Counted from the first letter of the stretch, positions 36,111 through 46,158 are shown. The stretch: DNA of 64,000 nt from JAGVSR01 sp963742405 (GCA_963742405.1 CAVUMB010000010.1:155183-219182); one strand, 5' to 3'. Translations and numbers: made by a program. The notes: generated by a model from the letters alone, not told the origin.

Positions 36111-37739
36111 TCATGAACGAATGATCTCGTGGGCTTCCGATTGACCGAATATCTTGCGCGAAAGCTGAAACACCGCCAGGCAGATCCCAAAAAGCACGAG
36201 CAGGTCCAGCGGGGCGCGAGGATAGAGGGCATAGTCGCGCGCCAGATTCGGACGGGTAATGATCTGGATGAAGAGATGCTGACGCTCGGAGTCCTGTCTC
36301 GCCTGGTCTCTCTCCGCAACAGCGAGACTCAACCCCATCGCCGCAATGTCGCGCGTCGCCGTCAATTCCTCGTAAGTCGCGAGCTTATCGGCTTCCGACC
36401 CCGACGATCCGGCGATTTCCAGCTTCCGCTTCTCGATTTCGTCGCGGTAGGACTGAGCCTGTGCGCGTAGCGGCGCCAGGTTGGGTGACGTCGGGGTCAG
36501 CGCCGTCTGCTGCGCGATCGTCGCCTGGATCTGCGCCAGCTGGGTGGACAGCGCCTCGATCACCGTCAGTTTCGATTGCGAGATCGCCGCGGGATCAATC
36601 GAGCCCGAGGCGTTCCGATAGGCCTTCAGCTCGGCTTCGACGTCGTCGAACTCCTTCTGCGCGTCGGCCACGAAACGATTGGCGGCGGCGAGGCTATCAT
36701 CGAAAGTCCGCTGGTTCATTTGATTCACCAGCCCCTCGGCGTATTCCAGCATCGCCGTGGCCAGCGCCTGCGCGTCATCCGCCGTGAAGGCGTTGACTTC
36801 AATCGTGCTGATGGACGTATTCGAATCGACGCTTGCGCTCACCATCCACTGAAACCGCTGGAATAGGAATTCATGATCGTCCGGAAGCCAGAACGTCGGG
36901 TAGCGAAACAGGAAATCGCCGCTCGGACGGCCCAGAATCCCCCGCAGGTCATTGTCCTTGGACAAATGGTCGACGATATCACGGGAATTGAGATAGGCGT
37001 TTATGGCGTAGGTCTCCTCCTGGGCGATGCTGGAACCCGCTATCCCAGGCAGCCCCCCCGATCCTCCCATGAGACCCGCGCCCCCCTGTCCGGACCCGCC
37101 GACCGACCCAGTCCCGCTCCCTTGCCCGGTCCCGCCTATTTGCCCGCTCCCCGCGGCCTGTCCAACAATGTTTCCCACCGGAGGCGCAGACGGGGCGACG
37201 GCTCGAACAATGAAGCTCGCTGAAGAGGCGTAACGAGGCGCAGCCACCGCAAATAGATAGAGCGAGCCAATCAGCATCGGCGCGACGACGGTCAGAATAA
37301 ACAGCCCGTAGTGTCCCCAGAAGCCCGCGGCAGGCTGAGTTGATGTCCAATCCGGAGCGGAAGGAGGAAGAATCGGGCGGATCGCCAGCGGCTGGAGTTC
37401 GACCTCCGCGACGACCGGACCGCCGTCCGTCGCGATCGTCAGCGCATGCGTCTCCTCCTCGGCATCAAGGTCGGATATCGGCTCCGGATCGGTCGCCCCG
37501 TCCGCGGACCCTTGAGCGCCTGCCGCCTCGAGAGCTTTTAGCGCATGCGCGAGTTCTCTCTGCTCGGGCGCCGCCGCAGTTTCCTCGGTCTCGGCATCCT
37601 CCGATGTACCGTCGTTCAAGAACCCATCTCCTGGAGTTCCGGAATTAAGCAGCCGTCCGGCGCCAGACCTGATGGTTTTCCGCGCGGGGCCGCGCCCGGT
37701 CAAACGATAGCGTTTGAAAACTGCAGACGTGTCACTCAA
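36111..37739 (-). CDS. capsule polysaccharide export inner-membrane protein (KpsE/CtrB/RkpR type)
   Basis: The 542-residue protein has the polysaccharide co-polymerase plan. A long Asp/Glu-rich cytoplasmic N-terminus leads to a first membrane helix (YGLFILTVVAPMLIGSLYLF, near residue 140). A periplasmic coiled coil follows, with ANRFVADAQKEFDDVEAELK and EKRKLEIAGSSGSEADKL, and a second helix closes it near LDLLVLFGICLAVFQ. The periplasmic head contains a Gly/Ser/Gln-rich insertion of about 40 residues. It would link ABC export of capsule to the outer membrane. The ABC genes themselves are not in this window. Confidence 0.85.
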   Translation of the reverse strand: MSDTSAVFKRYRLTGRGPARKTIRSGAGRLLNSGTPGDGFLNDGTSEDAETEETAAAPEQRELAHALKALEAAGAQGSADGATDPEPISDLDAEEETHALTIATDGGPVVAEVELQPLAIRPILPPSAPDWTSTQPAAGFWGHYGLFILTVVAPMLIGSLYLFAVAAPRYASSASFIVRAVAPSAPPVGNIVGQAAGSGQIGGTGQGSGTGSVGGSGQGGAGLMGGSGGLPGIAGSSIAQEETYAINAYLNSRDIVDHLSKDNDLRGILGRPSGDFLFRYPTFWLPDDHEFLFQRFQWMVSASVDSNTSISTIEVNAFTADDAQALATAMLEYAEGLVNQMNQRTFDDSLAAANRFVADAQKEFDDVEAELKAYRNASGSIDPAAISQSKLTVIEALSTQLAQIQATIAQQTALTPTSPNLAPLRAQAQSYRDEIEKRKLEIAGSSGSEADKLATYEELTATRDIAAMGLSLAVAERDQARQDSERQHLFIQIITRPNLARDYALYPRAPLDLLVLFGICLAVFQLSRKIFGQSEAHEIIRS

Positions 37740-38007
37740 GGATCAAATTCCACTGCCCCCTTTGAGGGTCTAAGGCATTTCTGCTTTATAGGATGACTGC
37801 AGCCGAAAGTCAGCCTCCAGGCCGGCCGAGCGCCCCAGGCGCGCGCCGCATCGACTCGCCGAAGCTCTCGTCCCCATGGCGGATCGCCGATCTTTACGTC
37901 ATGCACTCGACGCAATCTCGCGTCGTCTCTAATATGCTCATCACGCATTTCGCCTTGATCGGGAATGGCGAATTGCCGGCGCGCAATTTCCTTAGGAGGT
38001 CCTTTTC
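37740..38007. other. intergenic region between divergent polysaccharide genes
   Basis: This space separates the export protein (minus) from a glycosyltransferase (plus) and should hold both promoters. A plus-strand frame (37793-38011) has no family match. AGGAGGT at 37994-38000 is a very strong ribosome-binding site for the short frame that starts at 38008. Confidence 0.5.
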
Positions 38008-38025
38008 ATGACGAAAGCAGTTTGA
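38008..38025 (+). CDS. five-codon leader peptide MTKAV
   Basis: ATG at 38008 is preceded by the strongest ribosome-binding site seen in this stretch (AGGAGGT, seven bases upstream). It opens a reading frame of only five codons (MTKAV). Its TGA overlaps the ATG of the glycosyltransferase gene as TGATG. This is the geometry of translational coupling. The alternative is one missing base that would join MTKAV to the glycosyltransferase as its true N-terminus. Confidence 0.55.
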   Translation: MTKAV

Positions 38026-39332
38026 TGACGCTCAATATCGATCTGACCGACGTCGCCGCGCATGCTGTCTTCAACGGGGAATTGACCGGCATCCAGCGCG
38101 TCCAGATTGAATATGCAGGAGCCCTGCTTCGGCTGCACGAGGGCCGGGCAAATGTCTTTTCCAATGTGAGCGGACTCTATCACAACTTTAATTCGATATT
38201 CAACGGAAGGACGACTTCCGAAGTCTTCGCCGACATAAGGGGCATGTATCGGCTTCCCCTGAACATTCCGATTCGACCCCTGTTGAAGCGGAAGCTCGCG
38301 AGCCGCAATGTCCGGGTCGGCGGGCCGGCTTCGATGCCACCTCTCGGACGGGGGGACCGCCTCTACGTCGGCGGGGCCTTTTGGGCCCATCCGCGCTCGA
38401 TTGGCGCCTACGAGCGCGCCGCCCGCGCCGGCTGCGACGTCGTGGTCCTGTTCCACGATTTCATCCCACTCACCTTCCCGGACCTCGCCGGCGCCAGGGT
38501 GCGTGCGTCCTTCGAGCGCATGCTTCGCCTGGAGACGCGGACGATCGCGATTTCCGAGCACACGCGGACTCAACTGGACGAAGTCCGGCGGGAAGTCCGC
38601 GCGCCGCCGCATCTCGCTCCAGCGACCGTGGTACGGCTTGCGCACGAGTTTTCGGCGGTGCCGCGCAATTATGCGCCGCCGGAGCCGCCGACCCTGCGCA
38701 CGGCGATGCTCGCCCGGATGGGTTCGTTCGCGCTCTGCGTCGGGACCGTTGAGGTCCGCAAGAATCACGCGCGAATCCTGAAACTGTGGGAATCGTTGGC
38801 GCGCGAGGTTGGCGCAGGCTGGCCGAAGCTGGTTATTGCAGGCAAGGCGGGCTGGCATGCCGGCGAGGCGCTGCGCACGCTCAGGCGCGCCGACCGAGAT
38901 GCGCCTTATCTGTGGATCGAGGCCCCGACCGACTCGGAACTCATCTGGCTCTACAGTCGGACAGCCTTCACCGTCTTTCCGAGTCTCGCGGAGGGCTGGG
39001 GACTGCCGATCGGCGAGAGCCTGTGGTTTGGAAAGCCCTGCGTCGCCTCAAACGCCACGTCCATGCCGGAAGTCGGCGGAGCTCTCAGTTTTTACGGCGA
39101 TCCGCATGACATCGACACTTTCGCCGAACCGATCGTTCGGCTTGTTCGCGACGCCGAGTTTCACGCGAATGCGGTCGCCGCGATCAAGGCGAGTCCCTTG
39201 CGGACCTGGGCGGAGGCGGCGAGCGAGGTCGCCGCAGCCGTCCACCCCGGGCCGCGAGCGCGCCCGAGAATGCAAGACGGGCCACACGAGAGCTCGCGGC
39301 AGGGCGGTCGCGTTCGCGCGCCGGTGGAATAA
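38025..39332 (+). CDS. glycosyltransferase family 1/4 protein
   Basis: The 435-residue product is a GT-B glycosyltransferase. It opens with LNIDLTDVAAHAVFNGELTG, and GIQRVQIEYAGALL is the donor-side motif of family 4. The C-terminal domain shows ALCVGTVEVRKNHARILKLW, LVIAGKAGWHAGEAL and PSLAEGWGLPIGESLWFGKP, the conserved acidic and glycine-rich donor-sugar site. It probably adds a sugar during capsule or exopolysaccharide synthesis. It pairs with the export protein on the opposite strand. Confidence 0.88.
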   Translation: MTLNIDLTDVAAHAVFNGELTGIQRVQIEYAGALLRLHEGRANVFSNVSGLYHNFNSIFNGRTTSEVFADIRGMYRLPLNIPIRPLLKRKLASRNVRVGGPASMPPLGRGDRLYVGGAFWAHPRSIGAYERAARAGCDVVVLFHDFIPLTFPDLAGARVRASFERMLRLETRTIAISEHTRTQLDEVRREVRAPPHLAPATVVRLAHEFSAVPRNYAPPEPPTLRTAMLARMGSFALCVGTVEVRKNHARILKLWESLAREVGAGWPKLVIAGKAGWHAGEALRTLRRADRDAPYLWIEAPTDSELIWLYSRTAFTVFPSLAEGWGLPIGESLWFGKPCVASNATSMPEVGGALSFYGDPHDIDTFAEPIVRLVRDAEFHANAVAAIKASPLRTWAEAASEVAAAVHPGPRARPRMQDGPHESSRQGGRVRAPVE

Positions 39333-39451
39333 CAGACCGATTCTTCCCGTCGCGCACCGACCCGCCTGACCGAACGTCCGCGGTTTCCAGCCTTTGACGA
39401 GGCCCGCCGAACAGCGAAACATCTGGGTGTCATTCGGGAGCGCGCGCGGCA

Positions 39452-39481
39452 TTGACATCGGCCACGCCCCGCCCCTATGAC
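39452..39481 (+). promoter_or_regulatory. sigma-70 promoter of tRNA-Leu
   Basis: TTGACA at 39452-39457 and TATGAC at 39476-39481 are 18 bases apart, ten bases before the 5' end of the tRNA. The -35 box is perfect and spacing is acceptable, so this is the most convincing promoter in the window. Confidence 0.7.
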
Positions 39482-39491
39482 CTTCCGCCGT

Positions 39492-39576
39492 GCCCAGGTG
39501 GCGGAATTGGTAGACGCACTGGTTTCAGGTACCAGCGGTGAAAGCCGTGAAGGTTCGAGTCCTTTCCTGGGCACCA
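39492..39576 (+). tRNA. tRNA-Leu (CAG)
   Basis: An 85-base cloverleaf with a long variable arm (GCGGTGAAAGCCGT region) and encoded CCA. The acceptor stem is GCCCAGG/CCTGGGC, the anticodon loop reads TTTCAGGTA with anticodon CAG, and the T-arm contains GGTTCGAGTCC. This isoacceptor reads CTG, the dominant leucine codon in GC-rich genomes. Confidence 0.97.
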
Positions 39577-39581
39577 TTTTC

Positions 39582-39736
39582 AAGAATTCTCGGAATTCGA
39601 CGATGTCCACCGAGCGTTGCTCGCCGCACAGAACCGAGTACATCGCAATCGCCAAAATCTGATGAAAGTCGCGCAGCGCGGCATAGTCGGCGTGCGGGTC
39701 GTCCAACTCATCCCAGCATTCGGTAAAGCGATGCAA
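39582..39736 (-). mobile_element. ISAs1-type transposase remnant
   Basis: Starting at the ATG at 39736, about 50 residues (ECWDELDDPHADYAALRDFH, ILAIAMYSVLCGEQRSVDIV) match the N-terminal DDE_Tnp_1-associated domain of ISAs1-family transposases. The similarity stops near 39582, six bases past the CCA end of tRNA-Leu. The rest of the element is absent, so this is a fossil insertion abutting a tRNA gene. Confidence 0.75.
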
Positions 39737-39843
39737 GATCTTCTCCCGCTCCGCGAATCAGGCACGACCCGGTAGAATCCATCTCGTTCAAGTTCGCAAA
39801 GTCAGCCCAAAACGGCAGAAGAATCACATGCGATTCCCTGGCG

Positions 39844-40566
39844 TCACTCAGCCGGCGGCGTCCGCGCCGGAGTTTGACGAGTGGGAGCGTCCCGTAAGAG
39901 ATCCGGCCGCCGTCGCCGCGTGATACGCTCCGCTTCCGTCCGGCGCCACGCGGCGATTTTTGGGTGATCGCCCGACAGAAGCACCTCGGGGATCGAGCGC
40001 CCTTCCCATTCGCGTGGGCGGGTATAGTGGGGATATTCGAGCAGACCATGCTCGAAGCTCTCTTCAACCCCCGAGGCTTCCTTGCCCATGACGCCGGGGA
40101 TCAACCGGACGCAGGCGTCAAGGATGGCGAGCGCGGCGATCTCGCCGCCCGAGAGCACATAGTCGCCGATCGACACCTCGATCAGCCTGCGTGCATCGAT
40201 CACCCGTTCGTCGATCCCCTCGAAACGCGGGCAGAGAATGACGAGCCCGGGCCCGCACGCCCACTCGCGCGCCTGGACCTGGCTGAACGGCGTTCCGCGC
40301 GGGCTCATGACGAGGCGCGGGCGCAGGTCGTCAGCCGCCGCAATCGCATCGAGGCTGGCCCCGAGGACGTCCGCCCGCATCACCATGCCGGGCCCGCCGC
40401 CGGCCGGCGTATCGTCAACCGCTCGGTGCCGGCCATGCCCGCGCTCGCGAATGTCGCGCGCATCGAGCGACCAAAGGCCGCGCGCCAGCCCCTCACCGGC
40501 CAAAGACTGGCCGAGCGGCCCAGGGAACATCGAAGGAAAGAGGGTGAGAATGGTGGCGCAGAACAT
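39844..40566 (-). CDS. trmD: tRNA (guanine37-N1)-methyltransferase
   Basis: TrmD methylates G37 next to the anticodon of tRNAs reading CNN codons and prevents +1 frameshifting. The 240-residue product has the trefoil-knot SAM site: HRAVDDTPAGGGPGMVMRAD, ILCPRFEGIDERVID and VSIGDYVLSGGEIAALAILD. The C-terminal domain (EYPHYTRPREWEGRSIPEVL) is complete. It is intact, unlike several neighbours. In most alphaproteobacteria it belongs to the ffh-rpsP-rimM-trmD string. Here three unrelated genes separate it from rimM. Confidence 0.95.
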   Translation of the reverse strand: MFCATILTLFPSMFPGPLGQSLAGEGLARGLWSLDARDIRERGHGRHRAVDDTPAGGGPGMVMRADVLGASLDAIAAADDLRPRLVMSPRGTPFSQVQAREWACGPGLVILCPRFEGIDERVIDARRLIEVSIGDYVLSGGEIAALAILDACVRLIPGVMGKEASGVEESFEHGLLEYPHYTRPREWEGRSIPEVLLSGDHPKIAAWRRTEAERITRRRRPDLLRDAPTRQTPARTPPAE

Positions 40567-40572
40567 GGCTCG

Positions 40573-41064
40573 TCAGTCGAGCGCGACATCGGCGATTTCG
40601 CGCCCAAGGACCCTGGCCATCGCCTCGACGACGATCCGGTGGTCGTCCCGCTGCGGCAGGCCGGAGACCGTGACGGCGCCGACGCATCCGGTCCCTTTCA
40701 CCGCGATTGGCAAGCTCCCGCCGTGCGGTGCGTAATCGCGCTCAGGCAGCGCGCCGAGATCCGCGAGCGTCTTGCCTTCGAGCGCGAGCTTGCGGCCGAT
40801 CGCATAGGAGGAGCGGTGGAACCGAAACACGAGATTGCGCTTGCGCCGCGCCCAATCGAAATTGTCCGGCGCCGCGCCCGGGAGGGCAAACACCAGAAGC
40901 TTCATGGCCGCAAGCCTTATATCGACGACGATCGGCAACCGGCCGGCGTCTCCGACCGCCCTGAGCGCCATGCCGACTTCCCAGGCTTCGCGTGGCCCGA
41001 ACCGGTCAAACTGCAGGCGCTCCTCCTGCATCGCGATACGACGCAAGTCTTCAGAGATATCCAT
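40573..41064 (-). CDS. heme-degrading domain/UPF0303 family protein
   Basis: The 163-residue protein belongs to the HbpS/GlcG-like family (UPF0303 branch). Recognisable parts are VVDIRLAAMKLLVFALPGAA, WARRKRNLVFRFHRSSYAIG and YAPHGGSLPIAVKGTGCVGA, ending IVVEAMARVLG. Family members bind haem or flavin-like ligands, but most are uncharacterised. ATG 41064 (MDISEDLRR) was chosen because the upstream extension has no similarity. It is six bases from trmD and therefore may be co-transcribed with it. Confidence 0.75.
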   Translation of the reverse strand: MDISEDLRRIAMQEERLQFDRFGPREAWEVGMALRAVGDAGRLPIVVDIRLAAMKLLVFALPGAAPDNFDWARRKRNLVFRFHRSSYAIGRKLALEGKTLADLGALPERDYAPHGGSLPIAVKGTGCVGAVTVSGLPQRDDHRIVVEAMARVLGREIADVALD

Positions 41065-41078
41065 GACGTTCCTCGCCT

Positions 41079-41483
41079 TCACGGGTTCGTTGGGACGATG
41101 ATCGCCCATTGCACGCCAAACCGATCGGTGAAGTTGCCATAGGCATCGCCCCAAAATTGCTTTTTGAACGGAACCGTCACCCGCCCGCCGTCGCTCAGTC
41201 GCTCGAAAAGAACGGCCGCGCCATTGGCGTCGGCCGCCTCGATCATGAGAGCGCTGCCTTTCATCGGCTCCGAATCCGGACCGTCCGATGCGTAGAACCG
41301 AACTCCATCGCCTTCAAATAGCGAATGAAGCACCTTGTCGCTCCAAGCGCCGCCGTCGCGGCCCTCCATCGGGCTACCGGCGTAGCGTCTGATGTCGACG
41401 ATCTTGCCGAGGCCACAGCCGGCGTAAAACGTGAGCGCGTCCTCGCAGGCGACTTTGAAATAGAGATAAGGGGTCATGCGCAT
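41079..41483 (-). CDS. VOC family protein (PhnB/glyoxalase-like)
   Basis: The 134-residue protein has the PhnB-like VOC pattern: MTPYLYFKVACEDALTFYAG at the start, GSALMIEAADANGAAVLFER and FWGDAYGNFTDRFGVQWAI at the end. The final segment supplies the usual metal-site glycine and aspartate context, but the first strand lacks a clear metal-binding histidine. VOC proteins of this type have varied, mostly unknown, substrates. Start ATG 41483 (MRMTPYLYF) precedes the first strand. Confidence 0.8.
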   Translation of the reverse strand: MRMTPYLYFKVACEDALTFYAGCGLGKIVDIRRYAGSPMEGRDGGAWSDKVLHSLFEGDGVRFYASDGPDSEPMKGSALMIEAADANGAAVLFERLSDGGRVTVPFKKQFWGDAYGNFTDRFGVQWAIIVPTNP

Positions 41484-41616
41484 TGCCGGGCTCCTTTCGC
41501 GCCGCGACCCTGCACGGGCCAGGCCTGCGTGGCAACCAAGCCGCACGCCACAGGGCCCCGCGAGATATGTCATCGCGCGATAGAGTTGACGCAATAACCC
41601 GATAATCGCCGACCAG

Positions 41617-42276
41617 TCACACCTGCAGGATCGAATTGAAGTCGTAGGTCTGTCCCGGCGGGTTCTCACCGATCCTGAGCGTCTTGTCGTTGGGGAAGAA
41701 ATTGGGCGGCACGGGCAGGTTGTAGGGCGCTGGCACGCCCTGGAAGACGCGCCCCGCGAGATCGTATTTCGAGCCGTGACAGGGGCAGAAGAAGCCGCCC
41801 GGCCAGTCGGGCGCAGGGTTGGTCGGGTCGGGCTTGGGTTCGAACAAAGGCACGCAGCCGAGGTGTGTGCAGATGCCGATCAGCACCAGGAATTCCGGCT
41901 TGATCGAGCGGTGCCAGTTCTTGGCGTATTCGGGCTGCTGCCAATTGTCGGAATTGGGGTCGCGCAGCTGTGAGAGAAGCTTCGGATCCTGCAGCTCTTT
42001 CAGGGACTCCGGCGTGCGGCGCACGATGAACGCCGGGCGCGCCGCCCACAGGGTCACGACCCGCTGCCCCGGCTGAATCTGGCTGATGTCGATGTCGACC
42101 GGTCCGGCCGCCGCAATCGTGGCCGCGTCCGGGTTCATCTGGTCGATGAACGGCCACAGGGTCAGCGCCGCGCCGACGGCGGCGACCGACCCGGTCGCGA
42201 GATAGAGAAAGTCGCGCCACGACGCCGGCGCATGCGGCGCGACATCGACCGGCGTGTCAACGGGGGTATGTGTCAT
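41617..42276 (-). CDS. petA: ubiquinol-cytochrome c reductase Rieske iron-sulfur subunit
   Basis: The 219-residue protein is the Rieske subunit of cytochrome bc1. One N-terminal membrane anchor (FLYLATGSVAAVGAALTLWP, residues 23-42) precedes the cluster domain. The two cluster motifs are CTHLGCVP near residue 137 and CPCHGSKYD near residue 159, providing two Cys and two His, with extra cysteines for the disulfide. The gene is intact. Unlike the usual petABC operon, no cytochrome b or c1 gene follows. Its neighbours are a VOC gene and rimM. Confidence 0.95.
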   Translation of the reverse strand: MTHTPVDTPVDVAPHAPASWRDFLYLATGSVAAVGAALTLWPFIDQMNPDAATIAAAGPVDIDISQIQPGQRVVTLWAARPAFIVRRTPESLKELQDPKLLSQLRDPNSDNWQQPEYAKNWHRSIKPEFLVLIGICTHLGCVPLFEPKPDPTNPAPDWPGGFFCPCHGSKYDLAGRVFQGVPAPYNLPVPPNFFPNDKTLRIGENPPGQTYDFNSILQV

Positions 42277-42336
42277 GGAGCGCCTCCCAAGCCTTTCCCA
42301 AGCCCAATCGGCGCTTAACGGGACGGTCGAGCGAAT

Positions 42337-42872
42337 TTATGGCGCGTCCGTATTGCCCTCGACCTCCTCCGGCGGTTCGATCACGATCCGCCCGGCCTCG
42401 AAGTCGATGGTCGGGACGACCGCTTTGGTGAACGGCAGGAGCAGCGCCTCGCCTCCGCCCTCGAGCGCGATCTCGAGAATGTCGCCCGCGCCGTAGTTCA
42501 TGAGCGACGCGACCCTGCCGATCGGCTCGCCCGCCCGCGTCACCGCCTCGAGGCCGACGAGGTCGTCATAGTAGAATTCGTCCGGTCTTCGGCGGCGGAA
42601 GCCGATCCCGGCGGGCGAAAATCTCGACTCCCGTCAGGGCCGCGGCGGCGTCGCGGGTTATCGACGCCCTTCACCTTGGCGACAAGCATGTCGTCCTTCA
42701 GCGCCCGCAGGCGCTCGAAGGCGAAGGCCCGCGCACGTCTTGCGTCGGTCAGCGCCCCATAGGAGCCGATCGCCATCGGATCGCCGGTGAAGGACTTGAC
42801 GCGGATCTCGCCGCGCACGCCCTGCGGCGCGCCGAACACGCCGACAAGGACGAGGCGGTCCGGCTCGCGCAA
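42337..42872 (-). CDS. rimM: ribosome maturation factor RimM, frameshifted
   Basis: RimM helps mature the 3' domain of the 30S subunit by binding S19. The first part (REPDRLVLVGVFGAPQGVRG, then EIRVKSFTGDPMAIGSYGA) and the last part (VTRAGEPIGRVASLMNYGAG, LLLPFTKAVVPTIDFEAGRI) match the two RimM domains. A middle stretch near 42600-42640 needs at least one frame change. Corrected length is about 175 residues. The start appears to be TTG 42872. It follows rpsP as in most genomes. Confidence 0.85.
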
Positions 42873-42884
42873 CGGTCAGTCCGT

Positions 42885-43245
42885 TCAGGCGCGCGGCTGC
42901 GGCGGCCTTGGCGGCGGCGGCTTCGGCCGCCGCGGCGCGCTCCTGCGCCTTCTTCTTCGGCTTGGCCTTCTCGGGGTTGACGCGCGCTTCGCGCTTGGCG
43001 AGGCCGAGGCTGTCGAGCAGGCGCAGCACGCGGTCGGTCGGCTGCGCGCCCTTGGCGAGCCAGGCCTTGGCCTTCTCCTGGTCGAGCACCAGGCGGCCCG
43101 CGTCGTCCTTGGCCTTCAGCGGATCGAACGTGCCGATCTTCTCGACGAAGCGGCCGTCGCGCGGCATGCGCGCGTCGGCGACGACGATGCGATAGAACGG
43201 GCGCTTCTTCGCGCCGCCGCGGGAGAGGCGGATTTTCAGGGACAT
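42885..43245 (-). CDS. rpsP: 30S ribosomal protein S16, C-terminal frame shifted
   Basis: S16 is an early-assembly protein of the 30S subunit. The N-terminal 90 residues are typical (SLKIRLSRGGAKKRPFYRIV, FDPLKAKDDAGRLVLDQEKA). As written, the frame runs past the expected end and overlaps rimM by over 200 bases. One indel in the alanine-rich tail near 42895 would place the stop at 42885 and restore the usual gap to rimM. The ATG at 43245 overlaps the end of the acetyltransferase frame. Confidence 0.88.
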
Positions 43246-43779
43246 TGCTTCTTCCTTTCAGTGAATTGCGTTCGATGAGACGCAAGGCTTCTCGCGGACG
43301 GATGGCGGTAGACGGCGAATTCCATCCCGAGGTATTGGGTGACGCGCTCAAGGGTCGCGCCGAGCCGCTCCGCGACGCGGATCGAGCGAAATTGTCCTGG
43401 GCGATGAGGCTGATCGCGGTCTGCCACCCAAGGGTTTCGTAAGCGTAAGTCCGCGCGCGCGTCGCGGCTTCGGTGGCGTAGCCGCGGCCATGCTTGGCTC
43501 GCATCAGCCCCCACCCGACCTCGCGCTCGGGAAAACCTTCCGGGAACCAGAGGCCGCACCAGCCGACGTAGTCGCCGGTCGCTTTTCTTCGAGGGCCCAG
43601 TTGCCGAAGCCGCGCAGCGTCCAGTGGCCGCGGTTGAAGGCCATGCGCCCCCACACGTCGTCCGATTGAGCGGGCCGCCGACAGGCTTCGACGATTCCTC
43701 GTCGGCGTAGAAGCGGCCAGGGTCGAGGTCCGCTTCGCGTCCCTCCCGAAGAATGAGGCGCTCGGTCTCAAGCGCGGAA
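43236..43779 (-). CDS. GNAT family N-acetyltransferase, frameshifted
   Basis: The product is a RimJ/RimL-type acetyltransferase. LETERLILREGREADLDPFA begins it, EKATGDYVGWCGLWFPEGFP with EVGWGLMRAKHGRGYATEAA carries the acetyl-CoA-binding motif, and RVAERLGATLERVTQYLGME ends it. At least two frame changes (near 43590 and 43680) are needed, and no clear start codon is seen between the ffh stop and LETERL. It is wedged between ffh and rpsP, where no such gene is usual. The substrate is unknown. Confidence 0.72.
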
Positions 43780-45344
<1,565 letters not shown>

Positions 45345-45555
45345 GGGTCTTGCTCCTTTTCGGCGGGCAGACGAACGGACGCTCCGGATATGGGGACCAC
45401 CTTCGTCTTCCGCCCGCTTCCGTCCTCTGCGTCGTCTGCCGTCCGCAACGCCAATCGCGCCCGGGGGCGCGACGCGCTGCCGGACGGGGACCGCTGGCCT
45501 CGACAGGGACAGTCGGCTTGATCGACGAGGCTGAAAACCTGACGAAGGCGCGCTT
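45345..45555. other. intergenic region upstream of ffh
   Basis: This stretch should carry the ffh promoter. I see no defensible promoter boxes and no gene. Confidence 0.4.
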
Positions 45556-46070
45556 CTAGGCGGGCGAGGGGAAGAAGTCAAATTCAGGCGCCTGGGCCTG
45601 CCGGAAGGCCTCGCGTTCAGACGCGCATCGCTCCCTTCGGACCGCATGGCATGGGTCCTCGTCCATCGGCGCGGAGGCTTGTCGCTCGCCGTCGATGACA
45701 AAAAGTGGATCCGAGCATCGATCCGGATCAAAACCCTGCTCGACATAGATGCGCGGCTTCGGCTTGAAGGTCTCCGTGGTTCGAGTTCCTGAGTGAGGCG
45801 CAGGAATAGGGGCCACGGGCGTAACTGGCCAAGATTTCGAGGCGCCGGGCGAAGGATGTCGAGATCGAAATGTTCGGCGACTTTCAGCAGCGCCATTCCC
45901 GCACGCCCCCGGCGCCGGGAACCGAGAATCCATCGACGAGCGCCCCGTCGACGCCCGGACAGGCGCTGAGGACGGCCGCGACTTCGGACGTCGCGACGTT
46001 CTTGCCCTTCCAGCGAAATAAGTCGCCGACGCGGGTCGCCTCGGCAGTGGTCGCCAGAGCGCGCAGCCAA
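45556..46070 (-). pseudogene. acyl-CoA synthetase, C-terminal fragment
   Basis: The fragment covers only the C-terminal domain of a very-long-chain or FadD-like acyl-CoA synthetase. It shows RVGDLFRWKGKNVATSEVAA, CPGVDGALVDGFSVPGAGGR, FLRLTQELE and the end KPRIYVEQGFDPDRCSDPLF, spread over two or three frames. Everything before the hinge motif (the adenylation domain) is absent, and DNA upstream of 46070 has no similarity to it. It is a truncated and decayed gene rather than a frameshifted intact one. It lies beside fatty-acid oxidation genes. Confidence 0.72.
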
Positions 46071-46158
46071 TCGCGAGCCGGCGTCGCCGCGGGCCCGTCG
46101 GCAGCGACCGGCATCCTATTCGCGTCCATTCAAGCGCATCGCGAGACCGGCGGACGGC

